A DNA stretch of 64,000 nucleotides from Candidatus Terasakiella magnetica (GTDB lineage Bacteria; Pseudomonadota; Alphaproteobacteria; Rhodospirillales; Terasakiellaceae). Location of the stretch: positions 62,001 to 126,000 of the forward strand of contig NZ_FLYE01000012.1 in the NCBI RefSeq assembly GCF_900093605.1, written 5' to 3'. Of this stretch, positions 17,922 through 27,399 are shown one piece after another. The notes beneath the pieces were generated by a model. The model was given only the letters and a program-made list of their open reading frames with translations, was not told the DNA's origin and did not search any database. The position numbers and the translations under genes were made by a program. How positions within the stretch are numbered: position 1 is the stretch's first letter; every line of letters begins with the position of its first letter.

Positions 17922-19080
17922 ATATCTCAATTATTGACTTTGTCACTTTTTCTATATCGTGCATATTCATAATAGATTTTCTTGATATTATTTTTTTATT
18001 CTTAATAATTTCCGGTTTTTCGATTATATCAAATATAGTTTCACTTAATTTTTCCAGACTTGTTAAGATAAGTCCAGACTCCCTCATTTCCTCTGTAACA
18101 AACTCTTCCCTAACGTAAGTTATGGCCGGAACATGAGCCATTAGAGACTCTATTTGTGCATTCGCATAGTGCCCCATTTTCATCTTACCTATAGATACAT
18201 CTGCTGTTTTATATGCAAGCAGGATCTCTTTAAAGGTCTTACCCCGTAAATGTATAAAATCGATTTGATAACCCTTATTTCTTATATCATTGATTATTGA
18301 CTCAATAATATCAGTCCCTTCAATACCGGGATGGTTTGTCACATGAACAATCTGCAATGGCCTTTCGATACCAGGCCGACCAACTTTATGTATTGTATGC
18401 CCATTTAGAGCATCAAAAAATGTTAGATCTGGTAAAGCAAATGGAACATACACAGCATTAGCCATAAAATCCCTCATATCCGGTGTCGTCACGATATGAG
18501 TATCACCATACCGCATTGCCTGCTTTTTAACTGTCTTATGCTGTTTTGTTTCACATATTCGATCATAATCACAGTTCTGACAAATATTAAAATCAGGATG
18601 TAGGCGGGTATTCACTTCATACTCACGAATATCACAACCTCTCCAATGGATCACAACTGTGCGGTTCATTTTTTCTTTAAAGACCCTTAAAGCCCAACCT
18701 TGATAAGAAAATTGAGACGCATTGTGTAAATGGAGAACATCATAATTAGCTATAACTGACCAAAAAAGATAAGCTTCAGAACGAGCTCTCAGAACTGGAT
18801 GAAATGGTGGGACATAATGATAATCAGCCTGATCCCAAACCACAGACTTACCAATAGCAAGAAAACCTACATCAACCCCACATGATTTTAGGTTTTTTGA
18901 TAAATGGTATATAACATGTAAAGGGTTTCCGATATGAAGAACAAATCCAGACAAGGAAATTCTAGGCTTTACAAGCTTATAATAATTAAAAAATAGAAAT
19001 AAAAATAAATTGAATATAGGGTCGTATAATTTAAAAAATATATAATTATAAAAATCTACAATATATTTCTTTAGTTTCAT
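17896..19080 (-). CDS. GT-B glycosyltransferase with a cysteine cluster, third member of the paralogous set
   Basis: A 394-residue GT-B protein. The N-terminal part is hydrophobic and aromatic (about residues 8-35), suggesting membrane association. The acceptor-side motif is HWRGCDIREYEV, directly followed by a cysteine cluster (CQNCDYDRIC) that its two paralogues lack and that could bind a metal. The donor domain shows VHVTNHPGIEGTD and MKMGHYANAQIESLMAH. The start ATG touches the stop of the membrane-protein gene at 19080. A glycosyl-transfer role is likely; the use of the cysteines is unknown. Confidence 0.78.
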   Translation of the reverse strand: MKLKKYIVDFYNYIFFKLYDPIFNLFLFLFFNYYKLVKPRISLSGFVLHIGNPLHVIYHLSKNLKSCGVDVGFLAIGKSVVWDQADYHYVPPFHPVLRARSEAYLFWSVIANYDVLHLHNASQFSYQGWALRVFKEKMNRTVVIHWRGCDIREYEVNTRLHPDFNICQNCDYDRICETKQHKTVKKQAMRYGDTHIVTTPDMRDFMANAVYVPFALPDLTFFDALNGHTIHKVGRPGIERPLQIVHVTNHPGIEGTDIIESIINDIRNKGYQIDFIHLRGKTFKEILLAYKTADVSIGKMKMGHYANAQIESLMAHVPAITYVREEFVTEEMRESGLILTSLEKLSETIFDIIEKPEIIKNKKIISRKSIMNMHDIEKVTKSIIEIYDNVKKNN

Positions 19081-20699
19081 CAGACCTGCTCATCAACAAT
19101 ATTCTTAATCTCATACACTTGGTATCTGCCATTATCAAAACTTGGTTTAATTCGTTTTAAAACACTCTCTAATTCCGGACTATTCCCATCACAACTTGAA
19201 TCAAAAACTAAAAGTTCTGCACCATATGAATTATATGAGCGTACAGTAGCCTTCAAAGATACAAAAGGAAGAACTGTTTCATTTTCTTTCTGCCACTCAG
19301 CCCACCAATTGAACTGTGCACCGCCAAATTTCGGTGCATGTACCAACCACCAAACTGCCTTATGCTGTGCTTCATACAATAAAGGATATACTAACCTTCC
19401 AGGTAAACAAAGGATTGTTGACTCTGAAAGCCTTTGCATATGGCCTAATAGTTCTTGATAGGCTTCATCTGATTTCACGTAATTTATATAAATATTTGAA
19501 ATTTTAATATATGAAATGACAGAATATAATATAGTTACTGCAAAAACTAAATAAGCCAGTAATATATCATAAGAAAAAATTGTAATAATAAATGGAAAAA
19601 TACAATAATCAAAGTACCTGTAACTTTCACCTATGAATTTTAGCCTATCAGATATTACAATAAAGGCTACCAATATACCGCTAAAAGCCCAAAGCAAAAA
19701 TTTTTGATGCCATTGGTCTATAACAATTATTTGAAATCCAAATAAAAGAATGAAGAAAACCAATATCCAAGGGAAGTTCATTAATATTCTATGGGCTGGG
19801 TGCTTTTTTAACGTATGTATTGCACTTCTTATTTGCCCCTTAATAAGTAACTTAGCGGAATCTATAAAAATAGAAGATGAAAAAGCCGTATTGGATGTCC
19901 AGCTTTGACTATAACAATAATGCCTTGAGTGATTAATATGCCCCTTAATTAAAAGCCACGCATAACCACCTGTACAAATAATAGATAATAATATACCCAA
20001 AAACGTTAATAATATGGGCCAATAACTCATAGATAAAAGAGACAATAATGAAGAGATAAATACTACAGCTTGAGTTGAAAATTTACTCGTTATAATAACA
20101 AGTGCCGTCATAGTTACAGCTATACAAGCCCACCACTCAAAGCCTGCACCACTTGACAGAACAACCACTTGTGCAAAAAGCGCAATATTTCCAAAAAGCA
20201 TACCAAGAACCCGAGGGCTAATTAAACAAGCATGCCATGGCTCTGAATAAAGCAAAGGCGTGAAAATAAATGCTACACTTCCTATAGCAGCAGCCGTACT
20301 CATGTCCTCACTGGGTAATATTGCAACCTCTTGTAAAACCATGGACAAGCCAAAATAAAACACCACTGCATGAATGCCCTCTAATAAAGGACTAATTAAG
20401 AATTCATATCGCTCCAATAACCGAGTAGGCAAAAAAGAACACAGCCAATGATAGAACGCAGGATAATTAAAATCACCACCGACGAGAAACTGCGGGGCCT
20501 GTCGTGGGATCGCATTATTATTCTCCCGTATTAGCTTTATCATAACCAAATGGACTAATACATCACCCGGATAACCTCTCATTGGAAAATCTAATTTTAA
20601 AAAACCGGGTTGGATTTTATACCTTAAGTACAATCTTGATAGAAAAGCTATAATAAAGAGAGAAAATGAAAAGATAATATCAATCATAATAATTTGCAT
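19080..20699 (-). CDS. Polytopic membrane protein, GT-C-like, function unknown
   Basis: A 539-residue integral membrane protein with roughly ten hydrophobic segments spread from residue 5 to about 410, and a soluble C-terminal region of about 130 residues. After the first segment comes a loop with DVLVHLVMIKLI and GGDFNYPAFYHWL, which resembles the acidic first periplasmic loop of GT-C glycosyltransferases. A polymerase or flippase role is less likely but possible. The ATG at 20697-20699 overlaps the TAA of the VTC-like gene (TAATG); an upstream in-frame TTG is ignored. No exact family is recognised. Confidence 0.7.
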   Translation of the reverse strand: MQIIMIDIIFSFSLFIIAFLSRLYLRYKIQPGFLKLDFPMRGYPGDVLVHLVMIKLIRENNNAIPRQAPQFLVGGDFNYPAFYHWLCSFLPTRLLERYEFLISPLLEGIHAVVFYFGLSMVLQEVAILPSEDMSTAAAIGSVAFIFTPLLYSEPWHACLISPRVLGMLFGNIALFAQVVVLSSGAGFEWWACIAVTMTALVIITSKFSTQAVVFISSLLSLLSMSYWPILLTFLGILLSIICTGGYAWLLIKGHINHSRHYCYSQSWTSNTAFSSSIFIDSAKLLIKGQIRSAIHTLKKHPAHRILMNFPWILVFFILLFGFQIIVIDQWHQKFLLWAFSGILVAFIVISDRLKFIGESYRYFDYCIFPFIITIFSYDILLAYLVFAVTILYSVISYIKISNIYINYVKSDEAYQELLGHMQRLSESTILCLPGRLVYPLLYEAQHKAVWWLVHAPKFGGAQFNWWAEWQKENETVLPFVSLKATVRSYNSYGAELLVFDSSCDGNSPELESVLKRIKPSFDNGRYQVYEIKNIVDEQV

Positions 20700-21406
20700 T
20701 AATGCCAAACCTGTTGATATGCATTATCAATGGCATTTACATATTTACTATTTGGTTCTGCTTTTAAACCATGCAGCCGTACCAATTCAGAAACCCATGC
20801 AACATCATCTTGTTCACATTTAATTTCCATCACAACGTTTTTGCTTAAATCTTTTTTAAAATTATGCGTTAATCCAAAAAGTGAGCTTGAGGAAGCATAA
20901 CGGACATCATGATCAAACGATATGCGGACACCATCTCCAAACCTTGAGAACCAAGCCTCCCTATCGTAATCCACAAGAACAACTGGTCTTAACTGTTCAG
21001 CTCTTACAATACGCTCAAAATCACGCAACATTTCATTAGACTTTTCAGGCCAAGAGCCTGTCTTAACAAACACTTGGTAATCATCTAATGGAATTGTTGT
21101 TTTAATTTTATTAATCAACCTTCCGATTCTCATCTTCTGCTCAATTTTAAGGAATTCACATTCGTTTTCTATTGATGAATAAGTTCTAATCCTTAATTTG
21201 TTTCTAATATTCTCGCCGGTAACCTTTTGAACATATGCGTTCAAGTCATATGAATCGTAATATAAAGAACGCACAAAATAACGATTATTTTCCATTCCTT
21301 TAGAATGTTTATCTAGTGTACATAAAGTACGGATATCTGCCCTAATCCTATAGTAATCGACCTGACTAATCAGGTATTTGCTTTCAAATCGTAAAAGTGA
21401 ATCCAT
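20699..21406 (-). CDS. VTC-domain polyphosphate polymerase-like protein
   Basis: A 235-residue protein with a stand-alone VTC domain, the tunnel-fold family that includes the catalytic domain of yeast Vtc4. Charged residues expected inside the tunnel are visible in order: FESKY (Glu8, Lys10), YYD at 49-51, NKLRIRTY near 69-76, IEQK near 88-91, DYDRE (Arg149), RISFD (Arg161) and MEIKCE (Glu194, Lys196). It has no membrane segment; the adjacent DUF4956 and CotH proteins could supply one. Polyphosphate synthesis or another phosphoryl-transfer reaction is plausible; activity of bacterial members of this class is not well established. Confidence 0.85.
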   Translation of the reverse strand: MDSLLRFESKYLISQVDYYRIRADIRTLCTLDKHSKGMENNRYFVRSLYYDSYDLNAYVQKVTGENIRNKLRIRTYSSIENECEFLKIEQKMRIGRLINKIKTTIPLDDYQVFVKTGSWPEKSNEMLRDFERIVRAEQLRPVVLVDYDREAWFSRFGDGVRISFDHDVRYASSSSLFGLTHNFKKDLSKNVVMEIKCEQDDVAWVSELVRLHGLKAEPNSKYVNAIDNAYQQVWH

Positions 21407-21413
21407 TAACCAA

Positions 21414-24326
21414 TTATCTCAAACTTACATGCTCAGGGAGAGGGGCGACTGTAGATAAATCAGGAATTACCAGACCATTAACTGAAACAGGTTTAGTTTT
21501 TAATTCAGTCGGAATTTCTCCTAGGACTGCAGGCTTAACAACAGGTAAACCCCTCTTATTCCTTACTGAAATTTGGTTCTCAGGACTAATAAAATGTAAT
21601 TCTTCCGATTTTATTTTCTGATTCTCTAACTGATTAACTAGAGTAGTACCCTTTAATTCTAAAACCGACGCATCTTGTACAGTAAAGTCTTTATTATTCA
21701 TAGCGATCAAAGAACCATATACAGTTACATCTGCTGGTCCAAAAATATCCTTCTTTTGATATAAAGAAATTCCGGTTTTATTTTGCGTTAACAACGAGGC
21801 GTAAATTGACACATGTGATTGATCTTTAGAGGCAACCCCAATCGACGAACCATCAAGTGTAGTATGATATACCCATATCTCGCTTTTCTCTCCTGCACTA
21901 ATGCCTTTATCTCCCATATGGGATAACCAACTATCCTTAATCACCACATTTGAACCTGAGAAATCAACCCCATCGCCCTTATTATTCAAAAATATTGTAT
22001 TTTCAATTATTGCCTCTACCCAGTCACCATCAAAAGCATCAGATGCATTTTCTGAGAAATAACTATTTTCAATTCTCACTTTTGCTCGTTTTACATTCAA
22101 ACCATCATCAGCATGAGCATGGCTGATACGTACATCTGACAAAGTCACATCCGAATGATAGAAATTTAGCTGACCAGATAAATATTTACCATTTAACCAA
22201 GCCTCGCTCCCACCAGAAATCTGAGTATGCTTAATTTGAGATACTCCGTTCGCAGCTATGACTGAAACTGTACCCCAAGGAGGCTGGGAAGCATCTGCGG
22301 GTTCAATAATCACATTTTCTTCAGCTGTACCCAAGGCTATTAATGGTTGATGTAGCAATATATTTGCGCCGACACCCATTTTTATCTTAACGCCAGGTAA
22401 CAAGCTTAACCCATAGTCTTTAGGGAAATTCAAACTTTCATGAAGCTCATACTCACCTTTTTCCAATTTGAGAGTTTGTCCCACTTTTTTAAATGGCAAC
22501 CCACTTCGTGCTATAAATTGATCAACTGGCATAAAAGGCGTTGTCACAGGCGCTTCTTTTTTATTTTCATATAAAGAAGCTGTCCGTCTGTTTCTATAAC
22601 CTTCAACTGCATGTTTAGTGATTGCATTTCTTAGCAATGGTAAGAAATCATCCACTTGAAATGCATCCTTTTCGTTATAAACAACGCCCCTAATTGTTAG
22701 TCTCCAATCAGAAGGTATCGGCATCAAATTTTCACTTCTTACAGTGTATAAAAACTGTGTATCAAATGCCAAAACTACTGAGGTATTATTTTTTTTCACA
22801 TAATCAATATTTACTTCTTTTGTTTCTCCATATGGGTTCTGAAGTGTGATCTCTAGACCTTTCTCGTTAAAGCCCTTTATTCCAAAGAACTCAACTCCAT
22901 CCAAATATAAACCTGCCAAACCATCAGGTGATATCGACATAGACAAACTATGATCATTTTCATTCATTTTAATGTCTGAAAATGATCTAGAAAAGCCCAA
23001 CCATTTTTTTAGAAGTTTCTGATTATTCACAATTTTTTGAATACGGAGGCTCTGGTAATAATCCTCACTCGGTTTATTTTTTGCCTCTAAACCAATGTCC
23101 AGAAATGAACGAATAGACTGATACTCATTTCTCATCATTTTAACAAAATCTAAATCTTCACTATTGAGCAGCTTCCATAGCTCTTGATTCCGTCGAAATT
23201 GCACATCCGGAACCTGTAAAGTTTTATTTATTATTTTATGCCCACCAATCAACGTATCAAATGTTGTTTTAGGACCCACAATTTGATGTGATTGATCAAC
23301 ACGTTTAGATCCATCCCACTGACCCAGGCTATACACATTGACATCATATAAGATTGGTTCGAATCGTCCTGTCGTCGTATCGTAATACCAACGCACATTG
23401 TCAATTTGTTGTGCATGAGCACTGCCAAAAACCCAACTCAGAGCACTCCATTTTACAAATTTATCTATATTTATATATAGAGGAATTTTCTGAGCATATA
23501 TCAATGGATCTGCATCACGAACTAGTTCTAACAATTCCTGCCAGCGTTTTACAATTCTCCCTTGAATGGGGCCTTCCTGAATATTGCCACTGTAATATGC
23601 CGGATATGAATCAAACCCACTTTCAATACCAAATGCATTATAACGAGTATCAACCCATACATTATCTGCATTAAAAATTTCGCCATTTGGATATTGAAGC
23701 TTTTCAAGCATTTCCTTACCTGGTTGTTCACTCCAGAAATACAGGCCCATATCGATGTTGTTAATTTTTAATCGTGCAAAACCAGCATCAGGAACCAAAA
23801 GACCTAATTTTCGGGCAATTTTATAGGCAACAGCTTCTGTTTCATATGCTTTATCCGCAGGTATAATCAGATTAATTTCACGTTTGCCTTGAAACAAATT
23901 ATCTCTGTTAAATTTTACCCGCCATGATTTTACTGAAGAATTCCAATGATTTGCCAAATCGCCACGTACTCTGACTTTCGCTTTATAGCGTTTATTGTCA
24001 TACACAAATTGAGCAGGCACCCAAATCTTATTTGGCTTCAACAAAACCCCTTCAGAGGCTGCGTTCCTCGTAATAACTTCAATTCTTCTTAAATCATCAG
24101 ACTTAATCGACAACTGATAAACAGGTAAATCCGCCGTTTGCGCTCGCTCAGTATAAAGCGTCGATTTCTTTAAATTTTGAACCACATCATTTTTAACGTC
24201 TCTTAAAACTTCCTTCACTTGAGGGCGAAACATAATAGCAAGCGCCACTAATGTAACAATTCCAAGAATAACAAGCGCAGTATTTAATAGAACGAGCCGT
24301 TTTAATGTCGTATGAGATATTTGCAT
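21414..24326 (-). CDS. CotH-kinase-like protein fused to a right-handed beta-helix, membrane-anchored
   Basis: A 970-residue protein, the largest in the window. An N-terminal membrane anchor (about residues 10-32, VLLNTALVILGIVTLVALAIM) is followed by a CotH-like kinase domain (about 70-470). Readable family elements are INLIIPADKAYE, MGLYFWSEQPGKEML and the metal-site region EPILYDVNV; the usual WDxD is changed to YDVN. Residues about 640-890 form parallel beta-helix repeats with recurring IENS and VVIKDS patterns. CotH proteins are atypical kinases acting on secreted proteins. The gene lies 7 nt from the VTC gene and 8 nt from the DUF4956 gene. Confidence 0.85.
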   Translation of the reverse strand: MQISHTTLKRLVLLNTALVILGIVTLVALAIMFRPQVKEVLRDVKNDVVQNLKKSTLYTERAQTADLPVYQLSIKSDDLRRIEVITRNAASEGVLLKPNKIWVPAQFVYDNKRYKAKVRVRGDLANHWNSSVKSWRVKFNRDNLFQGKREINLIIPADKAYETEAVAYKIARKLGLLVPDAGFARLKINNIDMGLYFWSEQPGKEMLEKLQYPNGEIFNADNVWVDTRYNAFGIESGFDSYPAYYSGNIQEGPIQGRIVKRWQELLELVRDADPLIYAQKIPLYINIDKFVKWSALSWVFGSAHAQQIDNVRWYYDTTTGRFEPILYDVNVYSLGQWDGSKRVDQSHQIVGPKTTFDTLIGGHKIINKTLQVPDVQFRRNQELWKLLNSEDLDFVKMMRNEYQSIRSFLDIGLEAKNKPSEDYYQSLRIQKIVNNQKLLKKWLGFSRSFSDIKMNENDHSLSMSISPDGLAGLYLDGVEFFGIKGFNEKGLEITLQNPYGETKEVNIDYVKKNNTSVVLAFDTQFLYTVRSENLMPIPSDWRLTIRGVVYNEKDAFQVDDFLPLLRNAITKHAVEGYRNRRTASLYENKKEAPVTTPFMPVDQFIARSGLPFKKVGQTLKLEKGEYELHESLNFPKDYGLSLLPGVKIKMGVGANILLHQPLIALGTAEENVIIEPADASQPPWGTVSVIAANGVSQIKHTQISGGSEAWLNGKYLSGQLNFYHSDVTLSDVRISHAHADDGLNVKRAKVRIENSYFSENASDAFDGDWVEAIIENTIFLNNKGDGVDFSGSNVVIKDSWLSHMGDKGISAGEKSEIWVYHTTLDGSSIGVASKDQSHVSIYASLLTQNKTGISLYQKKDIFGPADVTVYGSLIAMNNKDFTVQDASVLELKGTTLVNQLENQKIKSEELHFISPENQISVRNKRGLPVVKPAVLGEIPTELKTKPVSVNGLVIPDLSTVAPLPEHVSLR

Positions 24327-24334
24327 TATTCAAT

Positions 24335-25015
24335 TTACAATGGAAGGGAAACACGAGGAGCAAGTAATGATGCTTTATTAATACCCTCAAGCTCTTTCAA
24401 TGAACTCAACAATTCTTGTTGTGTTTTGATATCCGTATTCTTAAGTCTCAGTTCCATCACTGCTTCAAACTCATCTTTTTGCATATCAAAATTACGTATT
24501 TCTCTCTTCAACACATATTTCTTTGCTATCTCATTAATTGCATCTTCAGGCAGCTCACCCACACCTTCAAGTACCAGAACACAATCGCAGAAACGTTGTT
24601 TGCCATATTCTAAGTAATGCAGAACGATAACGACAATCGCAAAAAAGATACTGCTGACAACCACAACAGTCCAATTATAAGTCCCACAACCTAAACCAAC
24701 TGCAATTCCCCAAAATAGAAAAATCATATCACGGGAATCTTTAATGACTGTTCTGAAGCGGATAATTGATAAAGCACCAACCAAGCCAAGAGATAACGCA
24801 AGGTTACTCCCAATCAACATCATGACCAACCCAACAATCGCCGGAATCAATACAAGCGTAACAAGAAAAGTTCTCTCATATGTCAAACCCCGGTGGGTCC
24901 AACGATAAATGCCAGCAGAGAAAACACCCAATCCGACTGAAACACTCAAACTAATCAGTAAGTCTACAAGCGATATCGCAATACTTTGTGTATTCATTAC
25001 AGTTGATGGTAGCAT
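24335..25015 (-). CDS. DUF4956-family membrane protein
   Basis: A 226-residue protein with about four membrane segments in residues 15-145, separated by a short charged loop, and a soluble C-terminal domain. The conserved GALSIIRFRTVIKD and DMIFLFWGIAVGLG elements are diagnostic of DUF4956. Genes of this family are often found beside CotH-kinase and VTC-domain genes, as here, which supports a joint function. It is the first gene of that three-gene module. The ATG at 25015 has AGG about 6 nt upstream. Confidence 0.85.
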   Translation of the reverse strand: MLPSTVMNTQSIAISLVDLLISLSVSVGLGVFSAGIYRWTHRGLTYERTFLVTLVLIPAIVGLVMMLIGSNLALSLGLVGALSIIRFRTVIKDSRDMIFLFWGIAVGLGCGTYNWTVVVVSSIFFAIVVIVLHYLEYGKQRFCDCVLVLEGVGELPEDAINEIAKKYVLKREIRNFDMQKDEFEAVMELRLKNTDIKTQQELLSSLKELEGINKASLLAPRVSLPL

Positions 25016-25031
25016 TTTAAACCTGAGTCAA

Positions 25032-25060
25032 TATTTAAGATTAGTTCCATTCTTAATCAA
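25032..25060 (-). promoter_or_regulatory. Candidate sigma-70-type promoter for the DUF4956-CotH-VTC genes
   Basis: On the minus strand, TTGATT (25055-25060) and TAAATA (25032-25037) are spaced by 17 nt, in the 224-nt gap between the methyltransferase gene and the DUF4956 gene. The leader would be only about 10 nt. A small dyad (AAACTAG / CTAGTTT, 25073-25096) lies upstream. Nothing else is recognisable in this gap and no small gene is supported. Confidence 0.35.
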
Positions 25061-25239
25061 ACTTGCACACAAAAACTAGTGAAATTTATCTAGTTTCTCA
25101 TAGAGGTTTCTTGATATACAAATAACAAATATACCCCTTTAGTTTTCACTTCATTTGATACAGAACAGTCAAAGAACATAGATTTGGATACAGATTTATT
25201 TGCATATGGAGGAATTGTTGCTACGAAAAGAATCTAAAG

Positions 25240-26106
25240 TTACTTATGGCCTTTGCAAAACATTGTAAAACCTCTTTTATATGGCATATCTGACTGATCA
25301 ATCTCTTTTAATTGATTAAGATGTTCAACCTGCCCTGCTTCAAGTATGGGCTTTCCTGTCTGCACAAGGGCTTCAAACATAAGATAACAATACTCGATTT
25401 GCGCTTTCTCTCCTATTTTCCAAGAAACTTCATCTACTGTAAAACCAGCATTTTTAAAAAGAGATAGAATTGTCCCCTCTAAATCTTCAAAAAAATCCGG
25501 ATTTGTACTGTGCGTTGCAAAAAGGTTTTGGCGTAACGATTTTGGATCAACCTTTATCCCCCATCTCTCCTTGGCTTGAGCCAAAATAGCTTTTCCCTTT
25601 TCTGTTTGCGCTGCTTTTTCGAGATTTGGATATGCATCACCGTGAACTTTTAAGAGCATACCGCCTGGTTTCAAAACTCTATACACTTCCGCAAGGCACT
25701 GTTCTGGGTGGGGAATGACTGAAAAGACTTCAGAAATAAAACATTTATCGAAGCTATTATCTTCAAAAGGTAAATCATGAACATCACCTTTAATACATTT
25801 AATATTATCTGGAAAACGGAAAATTCTTAGGTTTCCACCAAAGCCCTCTACATGATCTAAGGCTGTAATATGATTAACACATTTTGCAATTTCACCCGTG
25901 TAATGCATACCGCCGGCACCTAATTCAAGTACATCGTCTGTTTTTGACAAATCTAACAGACGAAATGTCTCTTCAACATGCATTCTCTTAATAAGATTAT
26001 CCTGGCCTCTTTTCCAATCCAGAAACTCTCGAATTGGATATTTCAATATTCTTAACCAGCTTCTTCTTGGAAAATAACCAAAAGCCATTTTTAATTCCAT
26101 TATCAT
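25240..26106 (-). CDS. SAM-dependent methyltransferase
   Basis: A 288-residue class I methyltransferase. Motif I is VLELGAGGMHYTGEI near residues 60-74, followed by CIKGDVHDLPFEDNSFD and RVLKPGGMLLKVHG, the Ubi/COQ5-like pattern. The N-terminal 45 residues are basic and may contact membrane or glycan. It lies 12 nt after the Wzt gene, so it could methylate the non-reducing end of the glycan and so stop chain growth, as WbdD-type enzymes do in ABC-exported O-antigens. That role is inference. Starts at 26106, 26100 or 26088 are all in frame. Confidence 0.82.
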   Translation of the reverse strand: MIMELKMAFGYFPRRSWLRILKYPIREFLDWKRGQDNLIKRMHVEETFRLLDLSKTDDVLELGAGGMHYTGEIAKCVNHITALDHVEGFGGNLRIFRFPDNIKCIKGDVHDLPFEDNSFDKCFISEVFSVIPHPEQCLAEVYRVLKPGGMLLKVHGDAYPNLEKAAQTEKGKAILAQAKERWGIKVDPKSLRQNLFATHSTNPDFFEDLEGTILSLFKNAGFTVDEVSWKIGEKAQIEYCYLMFEALVQTGKPILEAGQVEHLNQLKEIDQSDMPYKRGFTMFCKGHK

Positions 26107-26118
26107 GATTAAAATAAA

Positions 26119-27399
26119 TTAATTCTGAGCCATCTGTGCCGGCAAAACTGCAATAGCATCAACTTGATCAGAATAGGCCCTTCTTGAAACAAAAAAGCCG
26201 GAAACACCTCTTACTTCACATAATATTTCACCTTCAGGTTCATAAAACATCACCCACAGAGAAAAATGATTATTCAAAAGCAATAAGCTCGGAATAGATA
26301 GTGTAATAGTGCCTTTTTTCTTCAATAAAATTTTCTGTATTGATATATCATGTGTGTAAGGATTTATTAATGCAATGGAATTTACTTCAGCGACATAACT
26401 TCCGTTACTCTGTAAATCGAAGCCTATAAAAATGCAAACCTCTTTCCCGTCCACATAAGAGGATTCATATTCCACATCTATTTCAACTGCCTCGCCCGTA
26501 TAAAAAGATGTCCCATATTGTTCATCTGGCCTCTTAATACCAACGTTCTTAATTTTCACATTCCCAGTCGTTATTTGCGCCGAATCAATATCTATTGAAT
26601 TCAAATGAGCTAACTCACCCTCTTTCTTATGCACCAACTGATAATATGATTTAATTTGAGAATTCACATCCCCAATACTATGAATTTCACCACTACTTAA
26701 TACGATTGCGCGTTGGCATAACTGTTGAATTTGCGCTGTATTGTGAGACACAAACAAGACTGTTGCGCCACTTTGACAAATTTGCTTTACACGTTCCGCA
26801 GATTTCTGGACAAAGTGACTATCCCCTGTTGCCAAGGCTTCATCAATAATAATAATTTCAGGCTCGACACTCATTGCAATTGAAAAAAGCAAACGCGCAC
26901 GCATACCTGATGAGTAAGTCCTAAACGGTTGATCAATGAAATGACCAATTTCTGAAAACTCAATAATAGAATCCATTTTATCAAGAATTTCCTCTCGCGA
27001 AATTCCCATCAACAGACCACTATAATAAATATTTTCCCGACCAGAAAACTCTGGGTGAACACCGACCCCTAACGCTAATAACGCGGTAATATGTCCATTA
27101 ACTTCAATCTGTCCTTCATCAACAGGTAACAAGCCTGCAATCATCTTAAGGAGCGTCGTTTTACCACTGCCATTTAAACCGATAATACCAACAACTTCTC
27201 CTTTTTTGATATCAAAAGAAACATCATTGATAGCATGAAACTCTTTACATTTTTCACCACTCTTTAAACCAAGAAAAGCTCGAATGGGACCTGTAATCGG
27301 GTTTTCATACAATTTGAATTTTTTCGTAACATTTTGAACCCGAATTGCAATGTCATCTAGACCCTGCGTATTTTCCAAATTTTTCCATCCATTAGACAT
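26119..27399 (-). CDS. wzt: Glycan ABC exporter ATPase with C-terminal domain (Wzt)
   Basis: A 426-residue ATP-binding subunit. Walker A is GLNGSGKT (residues 74-81), the signature is YSSGMRARL, Walker B ends in IIIIDEALATGD and the switch histidine is in FVSHN. Residues about 270-426 form a separate, beta-rich C-terminal domain, the part that binds the modified glycan end in Wzt proteins of the O9a type. The extra length over a plain KpsT-like ATPase supports that reading. ATG overlaps the Wzm stop (TGATG). It powers transport of undecaprenyl-linked glycan across the inner membrane. Confidence 0.92.
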   Translation of the reverse strand: MSNGWKNLENTQGLDDIAIRVQNVTKKFKLYENPITGPIRAFLGLKSGEKCKEFHAINDVSFDIKKGEVVGIIGLNGSGKTTLLKMIAGLLPVDEGQIEVNGHITALLALGVGVHPEFSGRENIYYSGLLMGISREEILDKMDSIIEFSEIGHFIDQPFRTYSSGMRARLLFSIAMSVEPEIIIIDEALATGDSHFVQKSAERVKQICQSGATVLFVSHNTAQIQQLCQRAIVLSSGEIHSIGDVNSQIKSYYQLVHKKEGELAHLNSIDIDSAQITTGNVKIKNVGIKRPDEQYGTSFYTGEAVEIDVEYESSYVDGKEVCIFIGFDLQSNGSYVAEVNSIALINPYTHDISIQKILLKKKGTITLSIPSLLLLNNHFSLWVMFYEPEGEILCEVRGVSGFFVSRRAYSDQVDAIAVLPAQMAQN

